Positions 7,801-15,415 of a stretch of DNA of 34,192 nucleotides are shown here, piece after piece. The DNA lies in NCBI GenBank assembly GCA_037439945.1, contig JBBIVA010000021.1, positions 1-34,192 on the forward strand. The letters are read 5' to 3'. The DNA comes from CALEUX01 sp037439945 (GTDB lineage: Bacteria; Bacteroidota; Bacteroidia; Bacteroidales; Marinilabiliaceae). Position numbers and translations under genes: made by a program. Position 1 is the stretch's first letter. Each line of letters starts with the position of its first letter. Below the pieces are notes generated by a model, which worked only from the letters and a program-made list of their open reading frames with translations, made no database searches and was not told where the DNA came from.

Positions 7801-10119
7801 GGACCTGTAATTACAATAACTCACCCTGATTTTGAATATGTGACAGATTATTATGTTATTATACCTGCCGGTTTTTTCCGATCAGTTGCCGGTGCTGATT
7901 TTCCGGGATTAACATTAAGTACCGATTGGTTTTTCCAAACTGAATATGCCTTACCGGTTTGGACTGTTGATCCGTTTACTTCTGACCAAAATGCATCAAC
8001 ACTTACATTAAATGGGGAAGTTGACCAAACCGGTAATTACTATTTTATTATTTCTTCATCGGCAGCAGTACCAACTAATGATCAAATTGAAACAGGTTTA
8101 GATGCTTTGGGTATCCCTGCCATTATATCGGGAAATGGACCTTGTTCGGCAAATCTCCTATTCTCACATTCAGGAATAGATATTACAGCCCTTGTTTTAG
8201 GTTATGATTATTATTTGCATATTGTTGCCAAATCAGGCCCCGTGTTTAGCGAACGGAGGCTTTTGGTTATCGACAGGTTTCCGCCAACCATATTAGCTAC
8301 ATCAGTTCCTGTTGACCAAGCAGAGAATGTTGATATTGGTATTCAGATAGTTTTGGATTATAATGAGAAGCTTTATCGTTTGGGGCAGGAAATTACAAAT
8401 GCCAATATTAATTCCTTGGGCATTGTAAATTTAAGTAATGGAGGTATAGTACCCATAACATCATCTATAAGTGCTGATGGACAGAGTATAACTGTAATTC
8501 CTGATTCTCCGCTACTTGAAAATACTACTTATACTATCGAAATTTTAAGTCTTGAGGATGAATTTGAAAATATTCAACAGGGAAATACTTACCGTACTTT
8601 TACCACTGATAAGCAAAATAGGTGGACAGGAGGTGGTGATCCAGGTAATTGGGCAGATCCATTAAACTGGCAAGATGGAAATTATGTTTCCGAAAGAAGT
8701 GTTGTAATTTTATCATCAGCCACAAGTTATCCTGTTATTTCAGGAGGGACCTATGATATATTTAACCTTACAGTTGAAGCCGGTGCTTTGTTAACCCTAT
8801 CGGGTGGGACAATAAATGTAACAGGAGAATTCAGGTTAATGTCATCAACAACAGTAAATGCGTCATTTATTAATACCGGAGGTTTTATAAATGTTAATCC
8901 AATACAAGTGAGAATTGATCAGGTGGTTAGCAACCCTTCTGTAACATATTTCTTTTCTTCTCCTGTTTCCGGCCCTACTCCATCATCAATTGGTACAACC
9001 GGTTTAGTTTATCAATTTAACAATTCAACAGGCCTCTATTCTGTAGTAGTTGGTTCAGGTGTTTTTGAAACGGGCAGGGGATATGCAACCCGAAGCACCC
9101 AGCCATTAGTGTTTAGAGGGGCTATAAACAATGGTAATATAAGTTACCCTGTATTTAGAAGCGCGGCCGGTTTTGGTTGGAACCTTGTAGGTAATCCTTA
9201 TCCGGCATCAATTGATTGGACCCTCTTGAATAATACAAACCTGGAAGATGCATTTTGGATTTGGAATCAGGATTTTGGCAATTACGGAGTATATAATAGT
9301 GGTATTGTAACCAACCATTTAAGCGGACCGGTTATTCCATCAAACCAGGGTTTTATAGTTAAGGTTTTACTCGGACAAACAGGAGGTACTGTTGGGTTTA
9401 ATACAGGGGCATTAACACAAAATACTGAAACTTTCTTAAAATCATCAACACGGGCCATTCCGCATATTAAATTTGCAGGGGTAAAAGGTTCATTAAAAGA
9501 TGAAATGGCCATTGCCCTAACTCCTAATGCCAGTTCGGGAATTGACAAAATAGATACTGAAAAGTTTTTTTCAAGTACTGCAGGTTTATTTGAATTATAT
9601 TCACAGGTTGGAACAATGTCAACAGTAATTTCAAGCTACCCTGATAACGATTTTGTTGAAATACCATTGGGGTTTAATGCTAAAACAACAGGGTCATTTG
9701 GAATTGAATTGGTTAAAAATAAGTTACCCGGTTATAAAGTTATTATTTTGGATATGCAACAAAGTGTTCAACTGGATGTTACTAATGGTGGAATTTATAA
9801 TTTTACAGTTAATAATACCGGTAGAAACATTACAAGGTTTAAGGTTCAGTTTATTAAACAAGTTCCAACTACAGAATTTGGTACAGATGAGGCTAAAGTT
9901 ACAATATTTGTTAATAATGCGACGTTGTTTATTAGTTTGGATTCCGGAAAAGGTTTATGCAATTATGAACTTCTTGATTTAAATGGCCGAATTTTAAAAC
10001 GTGGATTACTTTTAGATTCAGAAGTCAACAAGGTTGAAGGGCTTGAACCAGGGCCATACATAATAAAAATTATTAATAAAAATCAATCAGTAAGTAACCA
10101 TAAAGTTGTCGTGTATTAA
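4867..10119 (+). CDS. Giant secreted Ig-like (Big_5/SbsA-type) repeat protein with T9SS sorting domain
   Basis: The protein is about 1750 aa as assembled, including 34 unknown residues. I chose the ATG at 4867 because it is followed directly by a signal peptide (MTRILLKVNLFALVALIA, cleavage near KAQA); a TTG 12 codons upstream would bury it. Next come about nine Big_5-like units, each opening with a YDP/FNP-x-x-x-A-x-x-V motif and closing with YYVTI..GAIE..W.F.T. A fibronectin-like stretch follows, then another Ig-like unit, a GNWADPLNWQDG segment, a GWNLVGNPYPASIDW segment and a type A T9SS C-terminal domain in about the last 80 residues. The likely role is a cell-surface or released adhesin or structural protein exported by type IX secretion. 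The binding target is unknown. Units at 5899-6924 are near-identical and surround an assembly gap, so true length is uncertain. Confidence 0.88.
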   Translation: MTRILLKVNLFALVALIATGLKAQAPVPVTFDPVNGATNVANNKVLRLTFDRNISFTSSLDDHYVEVYESGTGLFQDFLVKNGTADPGCTITGQNTIEIDCYDNFDDSKTYYVLIDAGAIVATDTQTPYGGIQSSSVWSFSTTLINPLAVQEFDPTQNATNVSVDAIIELTFNKPIRYNITQTSRFIYIYSQANPVTPVIRIRTRNGSASVTAGSATIGINSGIFFINNNNSYNFNQQYYVIVENGAIESTIGEIFAGIDNSAGNNWRFTVGTPPVVITXXXXXXXXXXXXXXXXXXXXXXXXXXXXXXXXXXNGAIENFSGIDNSLGNNWRFTTLTTPPNVVSYDPVQDETGVVVDKILTLTFDRAISEGVGGNINIIRTSGSLTLGEYWVSSDFTSDEITLNGNQLFIDPIPDFEDGFEYYVTIDNNAIEGFVGIDNSAGNNWRFTVGTPPVVITSYDPVKDEVNVAVDKTLTLTFNQVITAGAGGRLQIVKSSDFSVLGDYLISTGSISPEITLTGNQLIIDPVANFDEGELYYVTIENGAIENFSGIDNSLGNNWRFTTLTPPPVVTDYDPIQDAIDVANDKVLTLTFNQLISKGAGGNIQVIRTSDSFVFGEYWVSPDFTSDEITLSGNQLFIDPIPDFTPGTEYYVIIQNSAITGFEGIDNSELNNWRFTTLIPPPLVLIYNPLHNATDVNLSEAIELTFDTNIQFSNGAHVVRIRRNSDDSIFQEYLLDGGVIDPDLSISGALFTINHLPFEYNTQYYVTISSGAIESLAGGLFAGLSLPTEWSFTTQLQPLSVTLFNPDNGANDVPLNQVLSVTFNQDIRFSSTLNTIRIRRVSDDSIFQTYNVEGLATDANLSITDATLSIQHTLFEGTTDYYVTIDEGAIESTTGISFPGFSSPTVWSFTTQVPPDPPYVIIDGLNPAPGAIGVAINHDLVATFNEDMERGTGVMTIYRGDATEFTSLPASSTNINISGPVITITHPDFEYVTDYYVIIPAGFFRSVAGADFPGLTLSTDWFFQTEYALPVWTVDPFTSDQNASTLTLNGEVDQTGNYYFIISSSAAVPTNDQIETGLDALGIPAIISGNGPCSANLLFSHSGIDITALVLGYDYYLHIVAKSGPVFSERRLLVIDRFPPTILATSVPVDQAENVDIGIQIVLDYNEKLYRLGQEITNANINSLGIVNLSNGGIVPITSSISADGQSITVIPDSPLLENTTYTIEILSLEDEFENIQQGNTYRTFTTDKQNRWTGGGDPGNWADPLNWQDGNYVSERSVVILSSATSYPVISGGTYDIFNLTVEAGALLTLSGGTINVTGEFRLMSSTTVNASFINTGGFINVNPIQVRIDQVVSNPSVTYFFSSPVSGPTPSSIGTTGLVYQFNNSTGLYSVVVGSGVFETGRGYATRSTQPLVFRGAINNGNISYPVFRSAAGFGWNLVGNPYPASIDWTLLNNTNLEDAFWIWNQDFGNYGVYNSGIVTNHLSGPVIPSNQGFIVKVLLGQTGGTVGFNTGALTQNTETFLKSSTRAIPHIKFAGVKGSLKDEMAIALTPNASSGIDKIDTEKFFSSTAGLFELYSQVGTMSTVISSYPDNDFVEIPLGFNAKTTGSFGIELVKNKLPGYKVIILDMQQSVQLDVTNGGIYNFTVNNTGRNITRFKVQFIKQVPTTEFGTDEAKVTIFVNNATLFISLDSGKGLCNYELLDLNGRILKRGLLLDSEVNKVEGLEPGPYIIKIINKNQSVSNHKVVVY
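5705..5804. other. Assembly gap (100 N) inside the tandem-repeat region
   Basis: Exactly 100 N lie within the surface protein gene. The left flank (5639-5704) nearly equals 6173-6238 and the right flank (5805-5870) nearly equals 6489-6554. The corresponding intact interval, 6239-6488, is 250 bp and would preserve the reading frame, as do 100 N. This is a repeat-induced scaffold gap whose real length is unknown. Confidence 0.95.
5899..6924 (+). repeat. Three tandem 342-bp units encoding near-identical Ig-like domains
   Basis: Unit starts (TAY-GAY/AAT-CC) fall at 5899, 6241, 6583 and 6925, an exact period of 342 bp or 114 codons. The first and third units share long near-identical stretches (for example around 6058-6118 and 6742-6802). 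The second resembles the unit presumed lost in the gap. The pattern suggests duplication of a two-unit, 684-bp block, with later units more diverged. Confidence 0.85.
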
Positions 10120-10155
10120 TAATATAACTATTTTTGGCAGAGCCTTAAAAAAATA

Positions 10156-10350
10156 ATGACTATTAAAAAAACATATTGTTTCCCGGAAATTATTGAAATT
10201 AGACTGGACAGATCTCTATCCTTGAATATGGTATCTGAATATACACCGCCTGATGATCCATTTGGCTCAGCTGCGGCTCCGGCTCCTCCAGCTGCAGCCC
10301 GGGAAACTGAAACATCAAAAAGTTCGTTTGAAGAAAACCCCTTTAAATAA
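10156..10350 (+). CDS. Small unrecognised protein after the surface protein gene, 64 aa
   Basis: The ATG lies 36 bases after the surface protein stop, and a strong terminator follows 3 bases past its own stop. It therefore looks like the last gene of that transcript. The N-terminal part (KKTYCFPEIIEIRLDRSLSL) resembles the short Lys-rich start followed by a PE-x-E/I-x-hydrophobic pattern seen in many tiny Bacteroidota proteins of unknown role. The C-terminal part is low complexity, with Pro/Ala (FGSAAAPAPPAAA) and then a charged Ser/Glu tail. No signal peptide, membrane segment or catalytic motif is present. Coding is supported mainly by position, start and terminator. The function is unknown, and a partner or leader-type role for the surface protein is inference. 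Confidence 0.65.
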   Translation: MTIKKTYCFPEIIEIRLDRSLSLNMVSEYTPPDDPFGSAAAPAPPAAARETETSKSSFEENPFK

Positions 10351-10353
10351 AGT

Positions 10354-10392
10354 AAAAAGCCCTCTGTATAAAAAAAAAACAGAGGGCTTTTT
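10354..10392. terminator. Strong bidirectional rho-independent terminator
   Basis: AAAAAGCCCTCTGT pairs with ACAGAGGGCTTTTT as a perfect 14-bp stem, with T-runs available on both strands. It sits between the 64-aa gene (plus) and the lepB gene ending at 10398 (minus) and probably ends both transcripts. Confidence 0.92.
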
Positions 10393-10397
10393 TTTGA

Positions 10398-11420
10398 TTA
10401 TAACCTGGCCCTACGAAGTTTTACTATCCCTATTATATGGTTTTCAGGAACAGGCCCCCAATACCTGCTGTCAAATGAATGTGGTCTGTTATCACCCATA
10501 ACCCAATAATAGTTGAGTTTGAATTTATATGTGCCAGTTATTTTACCATTAATTTCAATTTTACCATTTTTAAGAGTTATTTTATTGCCCTCAAATGTTG
10601 AAATTAACCTGAAATATAATGCAATATTATCATGATTTAGCCTTACTTCATCACCTTTTTTCGGAAGGTAAAAAGGTCCCATGAAATCGGCATTCCAACC
10701 GGTTGAAGTTTTAAACGGAAAGATATTCGGATCAGGAAAGTTTAACTCAAAAAGTTCACGTTTGCAGTAATCACCAAGCTTTAATTGAGATTCTATTTGA
10801 TGGGATGTTAATTCTAAATAAAATGAATTGTTCTTTTTAAAAGGTGTTAATTCAAGTTGTTCAGTATATTTTTCAAGTGTTTCATTATCACTTGTCCATT
10901 TATATAATCTAATTACAGATTTTTCCTCCGGTATTCGGTTTCCGTTAATTAAAATATCACCTTCAAAAAGGGTTATTGAGTCCCCCGGAAGTGCAATTAC
11001 CCTTTTGATAATCCGTGGTCTTTTTTTTACTTCCAGGTTTGAAATTTCACCCCATTTTCCGGAGCCAAGCAGGCGGTCAAAATCGGGATACTGACGTTTC
11101 AAAAAATGATAACTTTCATCCTTTCGATCTATCACAACGGTATCAGCATCAGGAAAGTTGAATACAATAACATCATTTCTCTTAATCTTCCTCAATCCCG
11201 GAAGCCTAAAATAAATATTTGGTTTATTGGGGTTTATTCGCGGACCGGGAATTAACTTATTAATCCATACATACTCCCCAACCGGAATGCTCTTTTCCAT
11301 TGATGCTGAAGGAACAGTTATTAATTCAACACCAAACCTGTATATTAAATCAGCCAACAATAATCCAATTGCAAACCACAATATAACACGAAATATTTTC
11401 CACCAAATTAATTTTAGCAT
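10398..11420 (-). CDS. lepB: Signal peptidase I, second of a tandem pair, 340 aa
   Basis: This membrane serine protease would remove signal peptides from exported proteins. One N-terminal membrane segment (about residues 8-28) leads into the periplasmic domain. The nucleophile is Ser40 in VPSASMEKS, and the general base is Lys139 in RIIKRVIALPGD. The conserved GDNR box (MGDNRPHSFDSRYWG) lies near the C-terminus. All catalytic parts are present, so it should be active. A large insert between the Lys box and the GDNR box is typical of Bacteroidota forms. It lies 78 bases downstream of the other signal peptidase gene, with an intercistronic hairpin between them. The two are clearly divergent, not a recent duplication. 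Confidence 0.92.
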   Translation of the reverse strand: MLKLIWWKIFRVILWFAIGLLLADLIYRFGVELITVPSASMEKSIPVGEYVWINKLIPGPRINPNKPNIYFRLPGLRKIKRNDVIVFNFPDADTVVIDRKDESYHFLKRQYPDFDRLLGSGKWGEISNLEVKKRPRIIKRVIALPGDSITLFEGDILINGNRIPEEKSVIRLYKWTSDNETLEKYTEQLELTPFKKNNSFYLELTSHQIESQLKLGDYCKRELFELNFPDPNIFPFKTSTGWNADFMGPFYLPKKGDEVRLNHDNIALYFRLISTFEGNKITLKNGKIEINGKITGTYKFKLNYYWVMGDNRPHSFDSRYWGPVPENHIIGIVKLRRARL

Positions 11421-11449
11421 TTGTCACGCCTGTTAAGATTAATGGAAGT

Positions 11450-11470
11450 AGGGGAATTGAAAATTCCCCT
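11450..11470 (-). other. Perfect hairpin between the two lepB genes
   Basis: AGGGGAATT and AATTCCCCT form a 9-bp perfect stem with a 3-nt loop in the 78-bp gap. Partial pairing of TTAAGA with TCTTAA may extend it outward. No T-run follows on the minus strand, so it is more likely an mRNA stability or processing element than a terminator. Confidence 0.5.
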
Positions 11471-11498
11471 GTTCTTAATGTTTGTAAATCTTTCTGGT

Positions 11499-12929
11499 TT
11501 AATCGTTTCCAACAAATTTAAAGAAGCGGCCCCAACGAATGTTGGCCGGGAAATTTTTGTCTTTATTTAATGATAACCAAACCAGAACAGGCTTTCCAAC
11601 TATATGGTCTTCAGGAACAAAACCCCAATAGCGTGCATCCGCTGATTTGTGGCGGTTGTCACCAATCATAAAATAATAATCCATCTTAAATGTATATGAA
11701 GATACAGGATTACCATTTATATGTATTCTATCTCCCTTTACTTCTAGCTTATTCCCTTCGTATGATGTTATAATCCTTTCGTAAAGCAATAAATTTTGAA
11801 TGGTTAATTCAACGGTAGTACCTTTTTTTGGAATCCAAAGCGGGCCATAATTATCACGGCTCCATGGGTAATATTTACTATATGGAAATACCTGGGCACT
11901 TGAATCAGGTTTGTCTTCCTTAATTCTAACAATTTTAACCACTGGCATTGATTTAATAATTTCAAGGGATTCGGATGTAAGCGGTAATTCATACTCAGGA
12001 CCATTACCTGCCATACCGGCATCCTCATTTGAAATCCCCAATTTTTCGAATGTTCGTTGATTAAAAAGGGTACCATCGGTAACAACCCTGTAATTATGCT
12101 GTATATTTTTTGGATTTTGGGCAATTTTCCCATTAATATATACCTGGTTGCTTCGTATTTCAAAAGTATCTCCTGGTAAAGCCAGGCACCTTTTTACATA
12201 ATTGTCCCTTCTGTCAACGGGGCGATACACAACTTCACCAAACTCATCCGGATTATTATAAACTATTTTTCTACCCAGATGGTTTACAAATTGTCTTAAT
12301 TCATATTCCGATTTATTATTTACCGTACTTGCCAGGGCAGGATTGCTTCTGAGTTCATTTAGTCCGTATGCCCTTATTGTGTTATAATAATCCGGATTTG
12401 TATAGAAAACCGGTACGGTATCACCAGTTGGGAAATTAAAAACAACAATATCGTTATGTTTTATGCTACCAAATCCTTTTAATCTTTTATAATCCCATAC
12501 TGGCCAGTTTGTATAGGATTTTGTGTTTATTACCGGAAATGTATTTTGAACCAACGGAAATGAAATAGGTGTAATTGGCATTCGCGGTCCATAGCTTACT
12601 TTGCTAACAAATAAATGGTCGCCAACCAGCATACTTTTTTCCAATGATGAAGTTGGGATTTTATAGTTCTGGAAAAGGAAAATATTAATAATGTAAACTG
12701 CCACCAATGCAAAAATAAGGGCATCGGCCCACTCAATCCAGGCGGAAGGTTTTTTCCCTTCTTTGGTTTTTTTAAAAAAATCCCAGGGAACTTTTTTTGA
12801 TAAATAAATATCGAAAATTACAGGAAGTCCCAGCAACAACCAGTAATTTTTAATCCATATAACAGTAAGGATATAAACTATAGTAGCAATTGCAAATTTT
12901 ATAATAGATGCGGTTGATGGTTTTTGCAT
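11499..12929 (-). CDS. lepB: Signal peptidase I, first of a tandem pair, 476 aa
   Basis: This is a membrane-bound leader peptidase. Two hydrophobic regions at about residues 9-42 and a third at about 69-87 precede the catalytic domain. The nucleophile is Ser95 in IPTSSLEKSM; Leu replaces the Met that usually follows it. The base is Lys246 in YVKRCLALPGD, and the GDNRHKSADARYWG box is intact near the C-terminus. At 476 aa it is longer than proteobacterial LepB but usual for Bacteroidota, because of N-terminal membrane segments and insertions. It begins 16 bases after the dapB stop, so dapB-lepB-lepB is probably one operon. Confidence 0.93.
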   Translation of the reverse strand: MQKPSTASIIKFAIATIVYILTVIWIKNYWLLLGLPVIFDIYLSKKVPWDFFKKTKEGKKPSAWIEWADALIFALVAVYIINIFLFQNYKIPTSSLEKSMLVGDHLFVSKVSYGPRMPITPISFPLVQNTFPVINTKSYTNWPVWDYKRLKGFGSIKHNDIVVFNFPTGDTVPVFYTNPDYYNTIRAYGLNELRSNPALASTVNNKSEYELRQFVNHLGRKIVYNNPDEFGEVVYRPVDRRDNYVKRCLALPGDTFEIRSNQVYINGKIAQNPKNIQHNYRVVTDGTLFNQRTFEKLGISNEDAGMAGNGPEYELPLTSESLEIIKSMPVVKIVRIKEDKPDSSAQVFPYSKYYPWSRDNYGPLWIPKKGTTVELTIQNLLLYERIITSYEGNKLEVKGDRIHINGNPVSSYTFKMDYYFMIGDNRHKSADARYWGFVPEDHIVGKPVLVWLSLNKDKNFPANIRWGRFFKFVGND

Positions 12930-12945
12930 AATTATTTAATTGGTT

Positions 12946-13662
12946 TTAAAATTTTAGTAAGTCCTGCATAGTGAGAAAACCCGTGTTTTTTGCAGTAAAT
13001 TCTGCAGCAATAACCGCGCCTAAGGCAAAACCCTGACGCGATTTTGCACTGTGGTGAATAACAATTTCGTCAACGGTTGATTCATATTTAATTGCATGAA
13101 TACCTGGTACTGACCCTTCCCTTAAGGCCTTTATTTCAATGGCACTGTCTGATGATTTATCATTAAGTTCCCATTTTGATTTTCTGACTATATTTTTAAT
13201 TATATCATCGGCCAAAGAAATAGCTGTTCCGCTTGGAGCATCGAGCTTTTGTGTATGGTGGATTTCGGTCATGCTTACATCATATTCATTGAAATCATTC
13301 ATTAAACGTGCCAAATGTTTGTTTAACTCAAAAAACAAATTAACCCCAATACTAAAATTAGATGCATAAAAAAAAGTTTGACCTTTGTTTTTACACCAGG
13401 ATTTAACTTCATCGAGCTGTTGCAGCCATCCTGTTGTACCCGAAACCACAGGTATATCCCTTTTAAAACATTCAAGGTAATTATTAAAGGCCGATTCAGG
13501 CATTGTAAATTCAATGGCTACATTGGCAGTTTTAAGATGGGGCGAATTAAAATCTTCACCATTATTCGGATCTATTCGGGCAACAATTTCGTGACCCCGG
13601 GAAATTGCAATCTTTTCGATTTCTTTTCCCATTTTCCCATAACCAATAAGTGCAATTTTCAT
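12946..13662 (-). CDS. dapB: 4-hydroxy-tetrahydrodipicolinate reductase
   Basis: This enzyme catalyses the NAD(P)H-dependent step after DapA in lysine and diaminopimelate synthesis. MKIALIGYGKMG is the N-terminal nucleotide-binding loop. EIHHTQKLDAPSGTA carries the catalytic His and Lys and the signature of the family. The length is 238 aa. I chose the ATG at 13662; a TTG eight codons upstream would add residues before the Rossmann start and is unlikely. It heads the probable dapB-lepB-lepB operon, with a good -7 promoter element about 47 bases upstream. Confidence 0.95.
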   Translation of the reverse strand: MKIALIGYGKMGKEIEKIAISRGHEIVARIDPNNGEDFNSPHLKTANVAIEFTMPESAFNNYLECFKRDIPVVSGTTGWLQQLDEVKSWCKNKGQTFFYASNFSIGVNLFFELNKHLARLMNDFNEYDVSMTEIHHTQKLDAPSGTAISLADDIIKNIVRKSKWELNDKSSDSAIEIKALREGSVPGIHAIKYESTVDEIVIHHSAKSRQGFALGAVIAAEFTAKNTGFLTMQDLLKF

Positions 13663-13708
13663 CCTTAAAAAGGGATTATTACGCAAATTAATACATTATA
13701 AATTTTAG

Positions 13709-13716
13709 CAAAGATA
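13709..13716 (-). promoter_or_regulatory. -7 promoter element TATCTTTG for dapB operon
   Basis: The minus strand reads TATCTTTGC, matching TAnnTTTG. It would give a leader of about 40 nt before the dapB ATG, which supports the chosen start. No convincing -33 element was seen. Confidence 0.6.
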
Positions 13717-14027
13717 AAAAAAGCCGTGATAAATAGTTGAGGTGTCTGTTCATATATGGATATAATATTAGCTATTTTCCATTTTTAACAAGTAGCAGGG
13801 TGAATTTTTAAAGATTTTTATAATCCCTATATTTTATATGGCTAATCTTAATTTGAACTCAAATTTGTCTTAAGCCAATTTTTCTAATAACCTATATTAA
13901 AAATTTAAAGCCTTAAGATGTTGAATATATGGCTTCTGTGGCTTCTGTTTTGCCAAATCGCTTAAGGAAACTTAAATATTTGTAATCAGGAAAGCTTACA
14001 AATTAAGCTTTTCTAAAGCAGCCTGTA
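13717..14027. other. Intergenic stretch between dapB promoter and repeat copy 2
   Basis: This is about 310 bases of AT-rich sequence without a recognised gene. It holds a 9-bp tandem repeat GGCTTCTGT x2 at 13931-13948 and a small AAAGCTT/AAGCTTT hairpin near 13991-14011. Confidence 0.5.
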
Positions 14028-14102
14028 CCGACCATCCGGTAGGGTTAAACCCGGCTAAGTCATTATTTCATTGCATTCATTTATGACCAATCCGGGTTTA
14101 AC
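14028..14102 (+). repeat. Dispersed hairpin repeat, copy 2 (complete)
   Basis: This is the only copy not touching a window edge. It has a small left hairpin (TACCG/CGGTA around 14027-14041), then a long stem whose outer arms GTTAAACCCGG and CCGGGTTTAAC pair perfectly over 11 bp and whose inner arms GTCAT and ATGAC pair again. No target-site duplication is visible. It lies just beyond the rplT operon terminator. Confidence 0.85.
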
Positions 14103-14117
14103 ATTTTTTCGGGATAA

Positions 14118-14147
14118 AAAAAGGCCTCCATTTCTGGAGACCTTTTT
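14118..14147 (-). terminator. Terminator of the thrS-infC-rpmI-rplT operon
   Basis: On the minus strand AAAAAGGTCTCC pairs with GGAGGCCTTTTT (one G-T wobble), with a 6-nt loop and a following T-run. It lies about 20 bases after the rplT stop. Confidence 0.9.
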
Positions 14148-14167
14148 AAATATATCTTGGATGATTT

Positions 14168-14518
14168 TTATGCTTGCAATGCTTTTGACACAACTGCTTT
14201 AAAAGCTTCAGGGTGATTTGTTGCCAAATCAGCTAAAACCTTACGGTTTATTTCGATATTGCTTTTGGCCATTAATCCCATTAATTTACTGTAAGAGATA
14301 CCTTCAATGCGTGCGGCAGCATTTATACGCTGAATCCACAAGGCCCTGAAATGTCCCTTTTTTCTTTTTCTGTCTCGATAGGCATATTGCTGGCCCTTTT
14401 CCCAGGTGTTTTTAGCAACTGTCCATACATTTTTTCTGCTACCAAAGTATCCTTTGGTCAACTTAAGAATTTTCTTTCTTCTTGCTCTTGAAGCAACAGC
14501 ATTTACTGATCTTGGCAT
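14168..14518 (-). CDS. rplT: 50S ribosomal protein L20
   Basis: This 116-aa basic protein binds 23S rRNA and is needed early in large-subunit assembly. MPRSVNAVASRARRKKILKL, then KGYFGSRKNVWTVAKNTWEK and RKRKKGHFRALWIQRINAAA are classic L20 segments, and the length is normal. It is the last gene of the translation operon, 104 bases after rpmI, and is followed by a clear terminator. No Shine-Dalgarno sequence is visible, as usual for this phylum. Confidence 0.98.
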   Translation of the reverse strand: MPRSVNAVASRARRKKILKLTKGYFGSRKNVWTVAKNTWEKGQQYAYRDRKRKKGHFRALWIQRINAAARIEGISYSKLMGLMAKSNIEINRKVLADLATNHPEAFKAVVSKALQA

Positions 14519-14622
14519 TTTTTACTGTTTTTCGAATGGTTAGCGTTCCACTTTTTTGGGAATCTTTCAGCTAATTCATTCAGGTTTAACATTAATTTAA
14601 AAAAGAATTACAAAATAATGAT

Positions 14623-14820
14623 TTACTTCATGGCAAGAAGCAACTTTACATTGCTCTCATCAGATTTGTGAACTTCACCAAAGTAAGTCAAATTTCTTTT
14701 TCTTTTTGTTGCTTTTTTAGTCAAAATGTGACTTTTGAAAGCGTGCTTACGCTTAATCTTCCCACTTCCGGTTAACGTAAAACGTTTTTTAGCGCCGGAA
14801 TTAGTTTTCATTTTAGGCAT
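14623..14820 (-). CDS. rpmI: 50S ribosomal protein L35
   Basis: This is a 65-aa, strongly basic protein with the family opening MPKMKTNSGAKKRFTLTGSG and the KRKHAFKSHILTKK core. It lies 31 bases after infC and upstream of rplT in the conserved infC-rpmI-rplT order. It is a structural component of the large ribosomal subunit. Confidence 0.98.
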   Translation of the reverse strand: MPKMKTNSGAKKRFTLTGSGKIKRKHAFKSHILTKKATKRKRNLTYFGEVHKSDESNVKLLLAMK

Positions 14821-14851
14821 TGTACAATATATTAAGTTGAATAATGAACAA

Positions 14852-15403
14852 CTATTTTTTCTTTTTGGGTGAAATAAACATTATCATTCTTTTTCCTTCC
14901 AATTTTGGAAGCTGTTCTACTTTACCCAAATCTTCCAAATCCTGCGCAAATTTCAAAAGCAGGATTTCTCCTTTTTCTTTAAACAAAATGCTACGGCCCT
15001 TAAAAAATACAAATGCCTTTACTTTTGCCCCATCGTTAAGGAACTTTTCAGCATGTTTAAGTTTAAAGTTGTAATCATGCTCATCGGTATTAGGGCCAAA
15101 TCTAATTTCTTTTACCACCACCTGAACGGTTTTGGCTTTTAATTCCTTTTGTTTACGTTTTTGCTGATAAAGAAATTTTTGGTAATCAGTAATCCTACAT
15201 ACCGGTGGATCGGCATTTGGTGAAATCTCAACCAAGTCAAGGTCCAATTCATCTGCCATTTTTAGTGCCACGGTTGTGGAATAAACCCCTGGATTTTCAA
15301 CGTTGTCTCCTACAACGCGTACTTGTGGAACTCTTATCTGGTTGTTAATCCTGTAATTTGGTTCCTCTTTGGGGCTCTGTCCCGGATTTTTTCTTGGTTT
15401 AAT
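14852..15403 (-). CDS. infC: Translation initiation factor IF-3, non-canonical start codon
   Basis: IF-3 binds the 30S subunit and checks start-codon pairing. The N-domain (NYRINNQIRVPQVRVVGDN) lies upstream of every in-frame ATG, GTG or TTG; the first of these is a GTG at 15271, which would delete it. Between an in-frame TAA near 15431 and 15271 there is no canonical start, so translation must begin at ATT (15403) or the adjacent ATA (15406). A strong AAGGAGG lies 9 nt before ATA and 12 nt before ATT. I chose ATT, the best-documented infC start. The C-domain includes KEIRFGPNTDEHDYNFK and VFFKGRSILFKEKGE. The predicted length is 183 aa, normal for the family. A poor start codon permits autoregulation in E. 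coli; the same control here is inference. Confidence 0.93.
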   Translation of the reverse strand: MKPRKNPGQSPKEEPNYRINNQIRVPQVRVVGDNVENPGVYSTTVALKMADELDLDLVEISPNADPPVCRITDYQKFLYQQKRKQKELKAKTVQVVVKEIRFGPNTDEHDYNFKLKHAEKFLNDGAKVKAFVFFKGRSILFKEKGEILLLKFAQDLEDLGKVEQLPKLEGKRMIMFISPKKKK

Positions 15404-15415
15404 TATAACCTTGGT

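Noticed and set aside
13663..13686. TTG start for dapB eight codons upstream
   Set aside because: The Rossmann motif starts right at the ATG at 13662, as in the family.
13931..13948. Tandem repeat GGCTTCTGT x2 in the dapB-rplT spacer
   Set aside because: Only two short units with no spacer pattern or other signal.
14852..15271. infC starting at the GTG at 15271
   Set aside because: It would delete most of the conserved IF-3 N-domain, which is intact upstream in the same frame.
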